From Jiella soli (GTDB taxonomy: Bacteria > Pseudomonadota > Alphaproteobacteria > Rhizobiales > Rhizobiaceae): DNA of 64,000 bases. Below, one piece after another: positions 8,672 through 17,410 of this stretch. Each line of letters opens with the position of its first letter. Within the stretch, counting starts at the first letter, position 1. Made by a program: the position numbers and the translations under genes. The stretch lies in assembly GCF_020615385.1 (NCBI RefSeq), contig NZ_JAJAVB010000025.1, forward strand, positions 519,296 to 583,295. The letters run 5' to 3'. The notes under the pieces are model-generated. The model saw only the letters and a list, made by a program, of their open reading frames with translations. It did no database searches and was not told the origin of the DNA.

Positions 8672-9139
8672 TCAGGCCTCGAAATCGAGAAGGGCGCGGA
8701 AGAAGCGCATCACCGCGGCGATCTCGTCGTCGGACAGGGTCGTGCAGGCGGCCTGCAGCCGGTCGCGCAAGTGCTTGTTGTCGTCGAGCACCGGCCCGGC
8801 CCGTTCTTCCACCAGATGGATGATGATGCCGCGCCGGTCGGCGGGATTGCGGCGACGCTCGATGAAGCCCTCGCGCTCCAGCCGGTCGAGCAGGGCCGTC
8901 GTCGCCCCGGTCGACAGGTTGACGTGCTCGGCGACCGACTTGGCATTTGCCGGCCGTTCACACTCCTTGAGATAGGTAAGGCACATCAGGTCGGTGAGCG
9001 CGAGCCCGAACTTTGCCGCCAGTTCCCGGTCCAGCGTGACGGCCGTGCGGATCACCTCCTTGAACAGGCGGCCGAGTTCGCCGTCGGCGCCGGCCTGAGG
9101 ATATGAGGCTCTTGCAGGTGCCGGCTGGCGGCGGCTCAT
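8672..9139 (-). CDS. MarR-family transcriptional regulator
   Basis: A 155-residue winged-helix regulator with an extended N-terminal tail. It contains the recognition region AEHVNLSTGATTALLDRLEREGF and the wing RRRNPADRRGIIIHL with the family's DxR motif. It is divergent from an RND efflux operon with only about 75 bases between the starts, and a 24-base inverted repeat lies in that gap. It is therefore probably a ligand-responsive repressor of the efflux operon and of itself. The inducer is unknown. Confidence 0.88.
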   Translation of the reverse strand: MSRRQPAPARASYPQAGADGELGRLFKEVIRTAVTLDRELAAKFGLALTDLMCLTYLKECERPANAKSVAEHVNLSTGATTALLDRLEREGFIERRRNPADRRGIIIHLVEERAGPVLDDNKHLRDRLQAACTTLSDDEIAAVMRFFRALLDFEA

Positions 9140-9165
9140 TGACCGGTCCTTCCTTCTGTTATATC

Positions 9166-9189
9166 TCGATCATAAAGTAATTTGATCGA
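9166..9189. promoter_or_regulatory. Probable MarR operator between the regulator and the efflux operon
   Basis: Perfect 7-base inverted arms TCGATCA (9166-9172) and TGATCGA (9183-9189) are separated by the AT-rich spacer taaagtaatt. The site is centred between the divergent MarR and efflux-adaptor genes, in a short AT-rich island within GC-rich DNA. Size, symmetry and location fit a MarR dimer site controlling both promoters. No binding evidence is available. Confidence 0.6.
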
Positions 9190-9213
9190 TAAGCAAACTG
9201 GACGGTGCCGTCC

Positions 9214-10323
9214 ATGCCCTTTCGCCTTTCTTCCGAGCGCCCCCGTCGCCTCTTCGTTCCGCTGGCGGTGTGCGTCTGCGGACTGCTTTCGGCCTGCTCG
9301 CAGCAGGAGACGCCGCCGGCGCCGCCCGAGCCTGTCGCCTACGTCACCGCCGAGCCGCAGAGCTACGGGCGGACGATCGCCCTGACCGGCGAGATCGTCG
9401 CGCGCTACACCTCGACCTACGCCTTCAAGACCAGCGGGCGCGTCACGAAGGTCGCCGTCGATGTCGGCGATCATGTCGAGCCGGGAACGGTCCTCGCCGA
9501 GATCGATCCGACCCAGCAGCAGGCAGACGTCGCGGCAGCCAACGCCTCGGTCGATTCCGCCAAGGCGCAGGTGAGCCAGGCGAGCGCCGCCTTCGAGCGT
9601 CAGAAGCAGCTTCTCGCCAAGGGATTCACCACGCGCAGCGAATACGATCAGGCCGAGAAGGCGCTGTCGGCTGCGAGCAGCGCTCTGGACACGGCGCAGG
9701 CCGATCTGACGACGGCGCGGACCAATCTGTCCGACACCGTCCTGAAGGCCGACGCTTCCGGCGTCATCACCAGCCGCAGCGTCGACGAGGGCCAGATGGT
9801 GAGCGCCGCGCAGGCGGCCTTCGGCTTCGCCCGCAGCGGTGCCAAGGATGCGGTCTTCCAGATACAGGAGCAGCTCCTGATCGGCTCGAAGAAGCCGGAA
9901 TCGATCAAGGTCGCGCTGGTCTCCGACCCGTCAGTCACCGCGATCGGCCATGTGCGGGAGGTCTCGCCGCTGATCGACACCAGCACGGGGACGGTTCAGG
10001 TGAAGCTCGGCCTCGACAACCCGCCGGACGAGATGACGCTCGGTTCGGCCGTGGTCGGAAGGGATGTCCGCCAGGCGGCGAAGGACGCGATCTTCCTGCC
10101 CTGGAACGCGCTGATGGTGAAGAACGGCAAGCCGGCCGCCTGGGTCGTCGGCCAGGACGGCAAGGCGACGCTGAAGCCGATCGAGGTGGAGGCCTATCAG
10201 ACGGCCCGGATCCTCGTCAGGGACGGCATCGAACCCGGGGACCGCGTCGTCACCGACGGCTCGCAGCTGGTCCGTCCGGGGCAGGCGGTCGACCTGGTTC
10301 CGGCAAAAAGCGAGGCGCGCTGA
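9214..10323 (+). CDS. RND efflux periplasmic adaptor lipoprotein 1
   Basis: A 369-residue membrane-fusion protein. The N terminus carries a lipobox-like LLSACSQQE, so it is probably anchored as a lipoprotein. The biotinyl-lipoyl-like hairpin appears as FKTSGRVTKVAVDVGDHVEPG, written in part as SGRVTKVAVDVGDHV. A long Ala/Gln-rich alpha-hairpin follows (about residues 100-170), then the second lipoyl half (DTVLKADASGVITSRSVDEG) and beta-barrel segments. ATG 9214 is chosen over GTG 9205. It is first in a three-gene operon; its TGA overlaps the next ATG by one base. Confidence 0.88.
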   Translation: MPFRLSSERPRRLFVPLAVCVCGLLSACSQQETPPAPPEPVAYVTAEPQSYGRTIALTGEIVARYTSTYAFKTSGRVTKVAVDVGDHVEPGTVLAEIDPTQQQADVAAANASVDSAKAQVSQASAAFERQKQLLAKGFTTRSEYDQAEKALSAASSALDTAQADLTTARTNLSDTVLKADASGVITSRSVDEGQMVSAAQAAFGFARSGAKDAVFQIQEQLLIGSKKPESIKVALVSDPSVTAIGHVREVSPLIDTSTGTVQVKLGLDNPPDEMTLGSAVVGRDVRQAAKDAIFLPWNALMVKNGKPAAWVVGQDGKATLKPIEVEAYQTARILVRDGIEPGDRVVTDGSQLVRPGQAVDLVPAKSEAR

Positions 10324-11417
10324 TGGTCAGGCCCCTGCATTTCGTCCCGCTTCTCGCCGCGCTCGCATTTCTGTCGGCCTGCAGCGGCTCCGGAAACGAC
10401 GAGGCCGGCGCCCCTGAACCGCCGCGCCCGGTGCTGACGAGTGTCGTCGCTCCGACCGATCCGCAGGTGCTCGGCTATTCCGGCACGATCGCGCCGCGCT
10501 ACGAAAGCGCCCTCGGCTTCCGCTCGCTCGGACGGATCGTCTCGCGCGAGGTCGACGTGGGCGACCGGGTCGAGGCGGACCAGCAGCTCGCCGCGATCGA
10601 TGCCGAGACGCTCGGCGCCGACGTGCGCTCGGCCAAGGCGCAGCTCGCCAATGCCGAAATCCAGGATCGCACCGCCAAGGCCAGCCTGCAGCGGGCGCAG
10701 GCCTTGTTCAACGACAACAAAACCGTCTCGCAGTCCGATCTCGACAGCGCGCGGCAGAGTGCGAGCGCCGCATCCGCCGAACTCGTCAGCGCCAAGGCGC
10801 AGCTTGCCAAGGCGGAGAACGCCCTCTCCTATGCCGTGCTGACCGCGCCGTTCGCCGGCGTGATCACCGAACGCGACGCCAATGTCGGCCAGGTCGTGGC
10901 AGCCGGCGAGACCGTGATGAAGCTCGCCCGGACCGACCAGCTCGAGGCGGTGGTCGACATTCCGGCCGCCGAGGTGAGCGGGCTTTCGGCCGGTTCGCCC
11001 TTTGAAATCGTCCTGCAGATCGCGCCGGCGCTCAAGGTGGCGGGCAAGGTCCGCGAGATCGCGCCGCAGGCCGATGCGTTGACCCGCACCAACCGGGTGC
11101 GGATCCTGCTCGACGATCCGTCGGAGGCCTTCCGCATCGGCGCCCTGATCACCGCCATCCCGGCCGAGCGAGCCAAGCAGCCCGTCGTCCTCGTGCCGCA
11201 AAGCGCGCTCCTGGAGGAGAACGGCAAGACCTTCGTGTGGACCGTCGATCCCGAGACGAAGACCGTGCACCGCCAGCTGGTCGAGATCCATCGCGACGCG
11301 GGCGGGCGTATCATACTCGAATCCGGCGTCGAGACCGGGTCCATCCTGGTGACCGCCGGCGTCCACAGCCTGAAGGAGGGGCAGGCGGTATCACTTCCGG
11401 AGGGGCTTTCCTCGTGA
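10323..11417 (+). CDS. RND efflux periplasmic adaptor lipoprotein 2
   Basis: A 364-residue second membrane-fusion protein, with lipobox AFLSACSGSG, a lipoyl half-motif SLGRIVSREVDVGDRVEADQ, a predicted coiled hairpin (residues ~95-160) and AVLTAPFAGVITERDANVGQ. It is similar in architecture to the gene just upstream but clearly diverged, so the pair probably arose by old duplication. The start overlaps the upstream stop (TGATG) and its own stop overlaps the pump start (GTGA), so all three genes are likely translationally coupled. The two adaptors may form a hetero-oligomer on one pump. Confidence 0.88.
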   Translation: MVRPLHFVPLLAALAFLSACSGSGNDEAGAPEPPRPVLTSVVAPTDPQVLGYSGTIAPRYESALGFRSLGRIVSREVDVGDRVEADQQLAAIDAETLGADVRSAKAQLANAEIQDRTAKASLQRAQALFNDNKTVSQSDLDSARQSASAASAELVSAKAQLAKAENALSYAVLTAPFAGVITERDANVGQVVAAGETVMKLARTDQLEAVVDIPAAEVSGLSAGSPFEIVLQIAPALKVAGKVREIAPQADALTRTNRVRILLDDPSEAFRIGALITAIPAERAKQPVVLVPQSALLEENGKTFVWTVDPETKTVHRQLVEIHRDAGGRIILESGVETGSILVTAGVHSLKEGQAVSLPEGLSS

Positions 11418-14400
11418 GGTCGTTCAACCTTTCCGACTGGGCGCTGCGTCACCGCTCGCTGATCTGGTTCTTCATGCTGGTGGCAGTGATCGCCGGCACG
11501 CTGTCCTATCTCAATCTCGGCCGCGAGGAGGATCCGAACTTCACCATCAAGACGATGGTGGTGTCGGCGGCCATGCCCGGCGCGACCGTCAGCGAGATGA
11601 CGAAGCAGGTCACCGACCGCATCGAGAAGAAGCTGCAGGAGCTCGACAGCCTCGACTACACGCGCTCGATCACCACGCCCGGCCAGACCGTCGTCTTCGT
11701 GAACCTTCTGCCGACGACCAAGGCCGGAGCGGTGACCGGCATCTGGACCAAGGTCCGCCACATGATGTCGGACATCCGTTCGAGCTTTCCCTCGGAATTC
11801 CAGGGCTTTTCCTTCAACGACGAGTTCGGCGACGTCTACGGCAACATCTATGCCTTCACCTCCGACGGCATCTCGCAGCGCCAGCTGCGCGACTATGTCG
11901 AGGACGTTCGCACGCAGCTCCTGCAGCTGAAGGAGGCCGGCAAGGTCGAACTCGTCGGCGCGCAGGACGAGGCGATCTACATGGAGTTCTCGCTGCGCAA
12001 GATCGCCGGCCTCGGTCTCGACCAGCAGTCGATCATCAACACGCTGCAGGCGCAGAACGCCATCGCGCCGTCGGGCGTCATCCAGTCAGGGCCAGAGCGC
12101 ATCATCGTGCGCGTCTCCGGCCAGTACACGTCCGAGAAGAGCCTCGAAGCGGTCAATCTCCGGGTCAACGACCGCTTCTTCAAGCTCAGCGACGTCGCCA
12201 CCATCACCCGCACCTACCAGAACCCGCCATCCTCGCTCTTCCGCTTCAACGGCCAGCCGGCGATCGGGCTGGCGGTCGGCATGCGCCAGGGTGGCAACAT
12301 CGTCGACTTCGGCGAGGCGCTGAAGACGGAGATGGAGCGCATTGTCACCGAACTGCCGGTCGGCGTCGGGGTCCATCAGGTTGCGGATCAGTCGGCGGTG
12401 GTGGAGGAATCGGTCGGCGGCTTTACCCAGGCGTTGTTCGAGGCGGTCGCGATCGTCCTTGCGGTCAGTTTCGTCAGCCTCGGCTTCCGGGCCGGCTTCG
12501 TGGTGACGCTGTCGATCCCGCTGGTGCTCGCCATGACCTTCATCGGTATGGAGTATGCGGGGCTGACGCTGCAGCGCATCTCGCTCGGCGCGTTGATCAT
12601 CGCGCTTGGCCTGCTCGTCGACGACGCGATGATCGCGATCGAAACCATGGTCTCCAGGCTCGAGATCGGCGAGAGCCGCGAGAAGGCGGCGAGCTTCGCC
12701 TGGACCTCGATCGCCTTCCCGATGCTGTCGGGCACGCTGGTGACGGTGGCGGGCTTCCTGCCGATCGGCTTCAACAATTCCAATGCCGGCGAGTACACCT
12801 TCTCGCTCTTCGTCGTCATCGCGATGGCGCTGCTCCTGTCCTGGGTCGTGGCCGTCCTCTTCACGCCGCTGATCGGCGTCATGATCCTGCCGAAGTCGAT
12901 GCACCGGCACGATGCCAGGCCGGGCCTGGCGCGCCGCTCCTTCGAAGGCGTGCTGCGGACGACGATGCGCTTCCGCTGGATCACCATCCTCGTGACCGTC
13001 GCCCTCTTCGCCGTCTCGATCTACGGCATGAAGTTCGTCCAGCAGCAGTTCTTCCCGTCCTCGGACCGGCCCGAGCTCGTCGTCGACTTCACGCTGCGCC
13101 ACAACGCCTCGATCGAGGACACGAAGGCGCAGATGGACAGGCTGGAGACGATCTTCGCCGGCAATGACGACATCGACCACTGGAGCTCCTATGTCGGACG
13201 CTCGGCCGAGCGCTTCATCCTCGCCTACGACGTCCAGCCGTCGAATCCGTTCTTCGGCCAGGTGGTGCTGGTCACCAAGGATCTCGAGGCGCGCGAGCGG
13301 GTGCGGGCCGCGATCCAGAAGTTCGCGCGCGAAGATCTCGTCGGCACCGACGTCTACGTGAAGAACCTCGAACTCGGTCCGCCGGTGGGGCGTCCGGTGC
13401 AGTACCGGCTCGGCGGGCCGGATATCGAAGTCGTGCGCGACAAGGCCCGTGAGCTTTCGGCCATCATGGCCAGCGACGAACGACTCACCTCGATCGTCAT
13501 GGACTGGAACGAGCCGGCGCGCGTCTTGAAGGTCGAGATCCTGCAGGACAAGGCGCGCCAGCTCGGCATAACCTCGCAGGAGATCGCCTCGCGGCTGAAT
13601 TCGGTGCTGGACGGCACGACCATCACCAACATCCGGGACGGGATCTATCTTGTGCCGGTCATCGCCCGCGGTGCGAAGTCCGACCGCGATTCGATCGACG
13701 CGATCCAGAACCTGCAGCTGACGAATTCCGAGGGGACTGCTATCCCGCTCGCGAGCCTCGTCTCCTTCGGCTACACCTACGAAGATCCGATCATCTATTC
13801 GCGCTCGCGCATCCCGACGATCACCATCAGCGGCGCGATCAACGGCCGGGCCCAGCCGGCGACGATCGTCGCGTCGCTGGCGCCGAAGATCGCCGATTTC
13901 GAGAAGGCGCTGCCGCCCGGCTACAAGGTCGAGGTCGGCGGTGCGGTGGAATCGAGCCAGGAGAGCCAAGGACCGATCGCCGCGGTCGTGCCGATCATGC
14001 TGATCGCCATGCTGACGCTGATCATGATCCAGATGCAGAGCTTCCGCGCGATGCTGGTCGTCCTGTCCGCCGCCCCGCTCGGCCTGATCGGCGTCGTCGC
14101 CGCGCTCGTGCCCTCCGGTGCTCCGCTCGGCTTCGTGGCGATCCTCGGCGTGCTGGCGCTTGTCGGCATTCTGATCCGCAACTCGATCATCCTTGTCCAC
14201 CAGATCGACGTGCTCAGGGAGGAGGGGATGCATCCCTGGCTCGCCGTCTTCCGGGCGAGCGAGATGCGGGCGCGGCCGATCCTTCTGACTGCGGCGGCGG
14301 CGAGCTTCGCGCTGATACCGATATCGCGCGAAGTGTTCTGGGGCCCGATGGCCTATGCCATGATGGGCGGCATCATCGCGGGGACGCTGATCACGCTCCT

Positions 14401-14506
14401 GTTCATCCCGTCGCTCTATCTCGTCGTGTTCCGCATCAAGGCGCCCCGCGAAGGGGAACTGGAAGCCTTGAGCGCCGCCGACGACCCGCAGACCGCGCCG
14501 GCCTAA
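11414..14506 (+). CDS. RND-family multidrug efflux inner-membrane pump
   Basis: A 1030-residue resistance-nodulation-division permease, the usual length for the family. TM1 (ALRHRSLIWFFMLVAVIAG) leads into a porter domain. The TM4 region ALGLLVDDAMIAIE has the Asp-Asp pair of the proton relay, a second porter half follows after about residue 520, and the final helices end with LFIPSLYLVVFRIK. The start is GTG at 11414, overlapping the adaptor-2 stop. No outer-membrane TolC-like gene is adjacent, so it presumably uses a channel encoded elsewhere. Substrate unknown; regulation probably by the divergent MarR protein. Confidence 0.92.
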   Translation: MRSFNLSDWALRHRSLIWFFMLVAVIAGTLSYLNLGREEDPNFTIKTMVVSAAMPGATVSEMTKQVTDRIEKKLQELDSLDYTRSITTPGQTVVFVNLLPTTKAGAVTGIWTKVRHMMSDIRSSFPSEFQGFSFNDEFGDVYGNIYAFTSDGISQRQLRDYVEDVRTQLLQLKEAGKVELVGAQDEAIYMEFSLRKIAGLGLDQQSIINTLQAQNAIAPSGVIQSGPERIIVRVSGQYTSEKSLEAVNLRVNDRFFKLSDVATITRTYQNPPSSLFRFNGQPAIGLAVGMRQGGNIVDFGEALKTEMERIVTELPVGVGVHQVADQSAVVEESVGGFTQALFEAVAIVLAVSFVSLGFRAGFVVTLSIPLVLAMTFIGMEYAGLTLQRISLGALIIALGLLVDDAMIAIETMVSRLEIGESREKAASFAWTSIAFPMLSGTLVTVAGFLPIGFNNSNAGEYTFSLFVVIAMALLLSWVVAVLFTPLIGVMILPKSMHRHDARPGLARRSFEGVLRTTMRFRWITILVTVALFAVSIYGMKFVQQQFFPSSDRPELVVDFTLRHNASIEDTKAQMDRLETIFAGNDDIDHWSSYVGRSAERFILAYDVQPSNPFFGQVVLVTKDLEARERVRAAIQKFAREDLVGTDVYVKNLELGPPVGRPVQYRLGGPDIEVVRDKARELSAIMASDERLTSIVMDWNEPARVLKVEILQDKARQLGITSQEIASRLNSVLDGTTITNIRDGIYLVPVIARGAKSDRDSIDAIQNLQLTNSEGTAIPLASLVSFGYTYEDPIIYSRSRIPTITISGAINGRAQPATIVASLAPKIADFEKALPPGYKVEVGGAVESSQESQGPIAAVVPIMLIAMLTLIMIQMQSFRAMLVVLSAAPLGLIGVVAALVPSGAPLGFVAILGVLALVGILIRNSIILVHQIDVLREEGMHPWLAVFRASEMRARPILLTAAAASFALIPISREVFWGPMAYAMMGGIIAGTLITLLFIPSLYLVVFRIKAPREGELEALSAADDPQTAPA

Positions 14507-14732
14507 CGGGCGGTTGGACTGCAGGCCCAGAGCCTTTCGCGACGAAGCGGAGAGGCAGTAGAGCGCGCGCGCGAGCGCCCAGCACGTCAGACCCACGGGC
14601 CGGTTGCGACCAATGGTTCCCCCTGCGGCCGGAGGTTCTGTGATCTCCGGCGCTCCGGCGTCCCCGCTGCCGATCTCCCAGCCGGCGCCGGGCCGGTCCA
14701 GCCGGCTGCGAAAATTTGCCGGCGAGGGGATC

Positions 14733-14761
14733 TGGACAGGCCTGATCATATAGTAATACTA
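14733..14761 (+). promoter_or_regulatory. Probable ytfQ promoter with overlapping FadR-family (GntR) operator
   Basis: TAGTAATACTA at 14751-14761 fits the FadR-subfamily operator pattern T-N-G-T-N3-A-C-N-A exactly and is an inverted repeat apart from its centre. A -35-like TGGACA (14733-14738) is followed after 16 bases by AATACT (14755-14760), which lies inside the operator, so a bound repressor would block RNA polymerase. It is 55 bases upstream of ytfQ, and a FadR-family gene lies in the same operon. The rest of the 14507-14815 gap (309 bases) is GC-rich and shows no gene. Confidence 0.55.
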
Positions 14762-14815
14762 ATCCACGCCCGATCGGTGGAGGCCGATCGCAACCGGATC
14801 ACTGGGAGGAATTTC

Positions 14816-15778
14816 ATGGCAATTCGCAGCATGTTCGCTGCCGCGACGTTCGCGGCTGGCCTCATGGCCTCGTCCGCCTTGGCGGCCGATATGACTGTCG
14901 GCTTTTCGCAGATCGGCTCGGAGTCGGGCTGGCGCGCAGCGGAGACGACGCTGACCAAGCAGCAGGCCGAAGAGCGCGGCATCGATCTGAAGTTTGCCGA
15001 CGCACAGCAGAAACAGGAGAACCAGATCAAGGCGGTCCGCTCCTTCATCGCCCAGGGTGTCGACGCCATCCTGCTCGCTCCGGTCGTCGCGACGGGCTGG
15101 GACCAAGTTCTGGGCGAGGCCAAGGACGCCGAAATCCCGGTCGTGCTGCTCGACCGGACGGTCGACGCCCCGGACGATCTTTACCTCACGGCCGTGACCT
15201 CCGATCTGGTTCACGAGGGCAATGTTGCGGGCCAGTGGCTCGTCGACGCCGTCGGCGACAAGCAGTGCAACGTTGTCGAGCTGCAGGGAACCACCGGTTC
15301 CTCGCCCGCAATCGACCGCAAGAAGGGCTTCGAGGAGGCGATCTCCGGGCATGACAATGTCAAGATCGTCCGTTCGCAGACCGGCGACTTCACCCGCACC
15401 AAGGGCAAGGAAGTCATGGAGAGCTTCCTGAAGGCGGAGAACGGCGGCAAGGACATCTGCGCGCTCTACGCCCACAATGACGACATGGCGGTCGGCGCCA
15501 TCCAGGCAATCAAGGAAGCCGGCCTGAAGCCGGGCTCCGACATCCTCGTCGTCTCGATCGACGCGGTCCCGGACATCTTCCAGGCCATGGCCAATGGCGA
15601 GGCGAACGCCACCGTCGAGTTGACCCCGAACATGGCCGGTCCGGCCTTCGATGCGCTGGAGAAGTACAAGGCCGACGGCACCATGCCGCCGAAGTGGATC
15701 CAGACGGAGTCGAAGCTCTACACCCAGAAGGACGACCCGATGAAGGTCTACGAGGAGAAGAAGAACCTCGGCTACTAA
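14816..15778 (+). CDS. ytfQ: Galactofuranose ABC transporter substrate-binding protein YtfQ
   Basis: A 320-residue periplasmic binding protein with a signal peptide of about 23 residues. The mature part is very close to E. coli YtfQ: VGFSQIGSESGWRAAET, QQKQENQIKAVRSFIAQGVD, LAPVVATGWDQVL, LLDRTVDAPDD, SQTGDFTRTKGKEVMESF and YAHNDDMAVGAIQAIKEAG. YtfQ binds galactofuranose (established in E. coli). The ATG has GGAGGA six bases upstream. It is the first gene of a four-gene importer operon, and a strong hairpin follows its stop. Confidence 0.93.
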   Translation: MAIRSMFAAATFAAGLMASSALAADMTVGFSQIGSESGWRAAETTLTKQQAEERGIDLKFADAQQKQENQIKAVRSFIAQGVDAILLAPVVATGWDQVLGEAKDAEIPVVLLDRTVDAPDDLYLTAVTSDLVHEGNVAGQWLVDAVGDKQCNVVELQGTTGSSPAIDRKKGFEEAISGHDNVKIVRSQTGDFTRTKGKEVMESFLKAENGGKDICALYAHNDDMAVGAIQAIKEAGLKPGSDILVVSIDAVPDIFQAMANGEANATVELTPNMAGPAFDALEKYKADGTMPPKWIQTESKLYTQKDDPMKVYEEKKNLGY

Positions 15779-15793
15779 CAGCCTGACGTTCGA

Positions 15794-15824
15794 CGCCGCC
15801 ATCCGGAACGCTCGGATGGCGGCG
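15794..15824 (+). terminator. Intercistronic hairpin after ytfQ (attenuator or mRNA stabiliser)
   Basis: Perfect 12-base arms, CGCCGCCATCCG (15794-15805) and CGGATGGCGGCG (15813-15824), with a 7-base loop and a weak pyrimidine-rich tail (gatttcttcc). It lies 16 bases after the ytfQ stop and 66 bases before ytfR. Such structures after binding-protein genes usually protect the upstream mRNA and reduce transcript reaching the permease genes. Confidence 0.7.
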
Positions 15825-15889
15825 GATTTCTTCCGACGATCATCCGGCCGCGTGTCACGACGCAAGTCCGGTCTGGGGAGCCGACGACG

Positions 15890-17410
15890 ATGAGCGACGA
15901 GCCGCTGCTCAGCGCCCGCGCGATCACCAAGAGCTTTCTCGGCATGAAGGCGCTCGACCGCGTCGACTTCACGCTTCATGCCGGCGAGGTTCACGCCCTG
16001 CTCGGCGAGAACGGTGCCGGCAAGTCGACGCTGATCAAGGTCCTGACCGGCGCCTACCGCCGCGACGGCGGAGAGATCCGCCTGGACGGCCGGCCGATCG
16101 ATCCCAAGGACGTGACCGATGCCCAGGAACTCGGCATCGGCACCGTCTATCAGGAGGTCAATCTCCTGCCGAACCTGACGGTCGCCGAGAACCTCTTCCT
16201 CGGCCGCGAACCCAGGCGCTTCGGTCTCGTCGACGCAAGGGCGATGAACCGGCGCTCCCGCGAGATCCTGCGGGAATACGGCCTCGGCATCGACCCGTCC
16301 GCGCTGCTCGCGAGCTTTTCGGTCGCCGTTCGGCAGATCGTCGCCATCGCCAGAGCGGTCGATCTGTCGGGAAAGGTGCTGATCCTGGACGAGCCGACCG
16401 CGAGCCTCGACGCCGCCGAGGTGGACACGCTGTTTGAGATCGTGCGGTCGCTGCGCGACCGCGGCCTCGGCATCGTCTTCATCACCCATTTCTTCGACCA
16501 GGTGTTCCGGATCGCCGACCGGGTTACCGTCCTGCGCAACGGCCAACTCGTCGGCACCCGGCCGATCGATGCACTGAAGCGCATCGACCTCGTCTCGATG
16601 ATGCTCGGCCGCGAACTCTCCGAAGAGGAATCGCACCGGGCGCCATCGGCCGAAGGCGAGGGCGGGGCGCCGCTGGTGCGCTTCACGAACTACGGCAAGC
16701 GCGGTCATGTCGAGCCCTTCGACCTCACCATCCGCCGCGGCGAGGTGGTCGGCGTCGCCGGTCTCCTCGGCTCGGGCCGGACCGAGACTGCCGAACTCCT
16801 CTTCGGGATCGAGCAGCCGGACAGCGGCACGGCCGAGCTGGACGGGGAGAAGCTGACGCTCGCCTCGCCCCGCCAGGCGATCGCGCATGGATTCGGCTTC
16901 TGTCCCGAGGACCGCAAGCTGGACGGCATCGTCGACGACCTGTCGGTGCGCGAGAATATCGTCCTGGCGCTGCAGGCACGGCAGGGCTGGGCGAAGCCGC
17001 TGCCGCGCGCCGAGCAGGAGGCCATCGCCGACCGCTATATCCAGGCGCTCGACATCCGCACGACCGATCGCGAGAAGCCGGTGAAGTTCCTCTCCGGCGG
17101 GAACCAGCAGAAGGTGATCCTCGCCCGCTGGCTGGCCACCAATCCGCGCTTCCTCATTCTCGACGAACCGACGCGGGGCATCGATGTCGGCGCCCATGCC
17201 GAGATCATCCGGTTGATCGAGAAGCTATGCGCCGAGGGAATGTCGCTCCTCGTCATTTCCTCCGAGCTCGAGGAACTCGTCGTCTATTCGAACCGCGTCC
17301 TGGTCCTGTCGGACCGGCGCCACATCGCCGAACTCTCCGGCGAGGCGGTCACGACGAGCGCCGTCATGAAGGCGATCGCCGCGCACGACCCCGAAGAGGC
17401 CGCGGCATGA
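15890..17410 (+). CDS. ytfR: Galactofuranose ABC transporter ATPase YtfR (duplicated NBD)
   Basis: A 506-residue sugar-import ATPase with two nucleotide-binding domains. NBD1 has Walker [10 protein letters not shown], a diverged signature region FSVAVRQIVAIARA and Walker [16 protein letters not shown]2 (after about residue 260) has the degenerate P-loop GLLGSGRTE, signature [15 protein letters not shown] and [14 protein letters not shown], typical of the ribose/galactose (CUT2) family in which only one site hydrolyses efficiently. Its stop overlaps the ytfT start (ATGA). Confidence 0.93.
   Translation: MSDEPLLSARAITKSFLGMKALDRVDFTLHAGEVHALLGENGAGKSTLIKVLTGAYRRDGGEIRLDGRPIDPKDVTDAQELGIGTVYQEVNLLPNLTVAENLFLGREPRRFGLVDARAMNRRSREILREYGLGIDPSALLASFSVAVRQIVAIARAVDLSGKVLILDEPTASLDAAEVDTLFEIVRSLRDRGLGIVFITHFFDQVFRIADRVTVLRNGQLVGTRPIDALKRIDLVSMMLGRELSEEESHRAPSAEGEGGAPLVRFTNYGKRGHVEPFDLTIRRGEVVGVAGLLGSGRTETAELLFGIEQPDSGTAELDGEKLTLASPRQAIAHGFGFCPEDRKLDGIVDDLSVRENIVLALQARQGWAKPLPRAEQEAIADRYIQALDIRTTDREKPVKFLSGGNQQKVILARWLATNPRFLILDEPTRGIDVGAHAEIIRLIEKLCAEGMSLLVISSELEELVVYSNRVLVLSDRRHIAELSGEAVTTSAVMKAIAAHDPEEAAA

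Noticed and set aside
12086-14749. An 887-codon minus-strand open frame opposite the RND pump
   Set aside because: Low-complexity Arg/Asp/Gly-rich translation, no motif, and the plus strand clearly encodes the pump.
14759-17197. An 812-codon minus-strand frame opposite ytfQ-ytfR
   Set aside because: Shadow of the codon periodicity of ytfQ and ytfR; no ribosome-binding site or recognisable domain.
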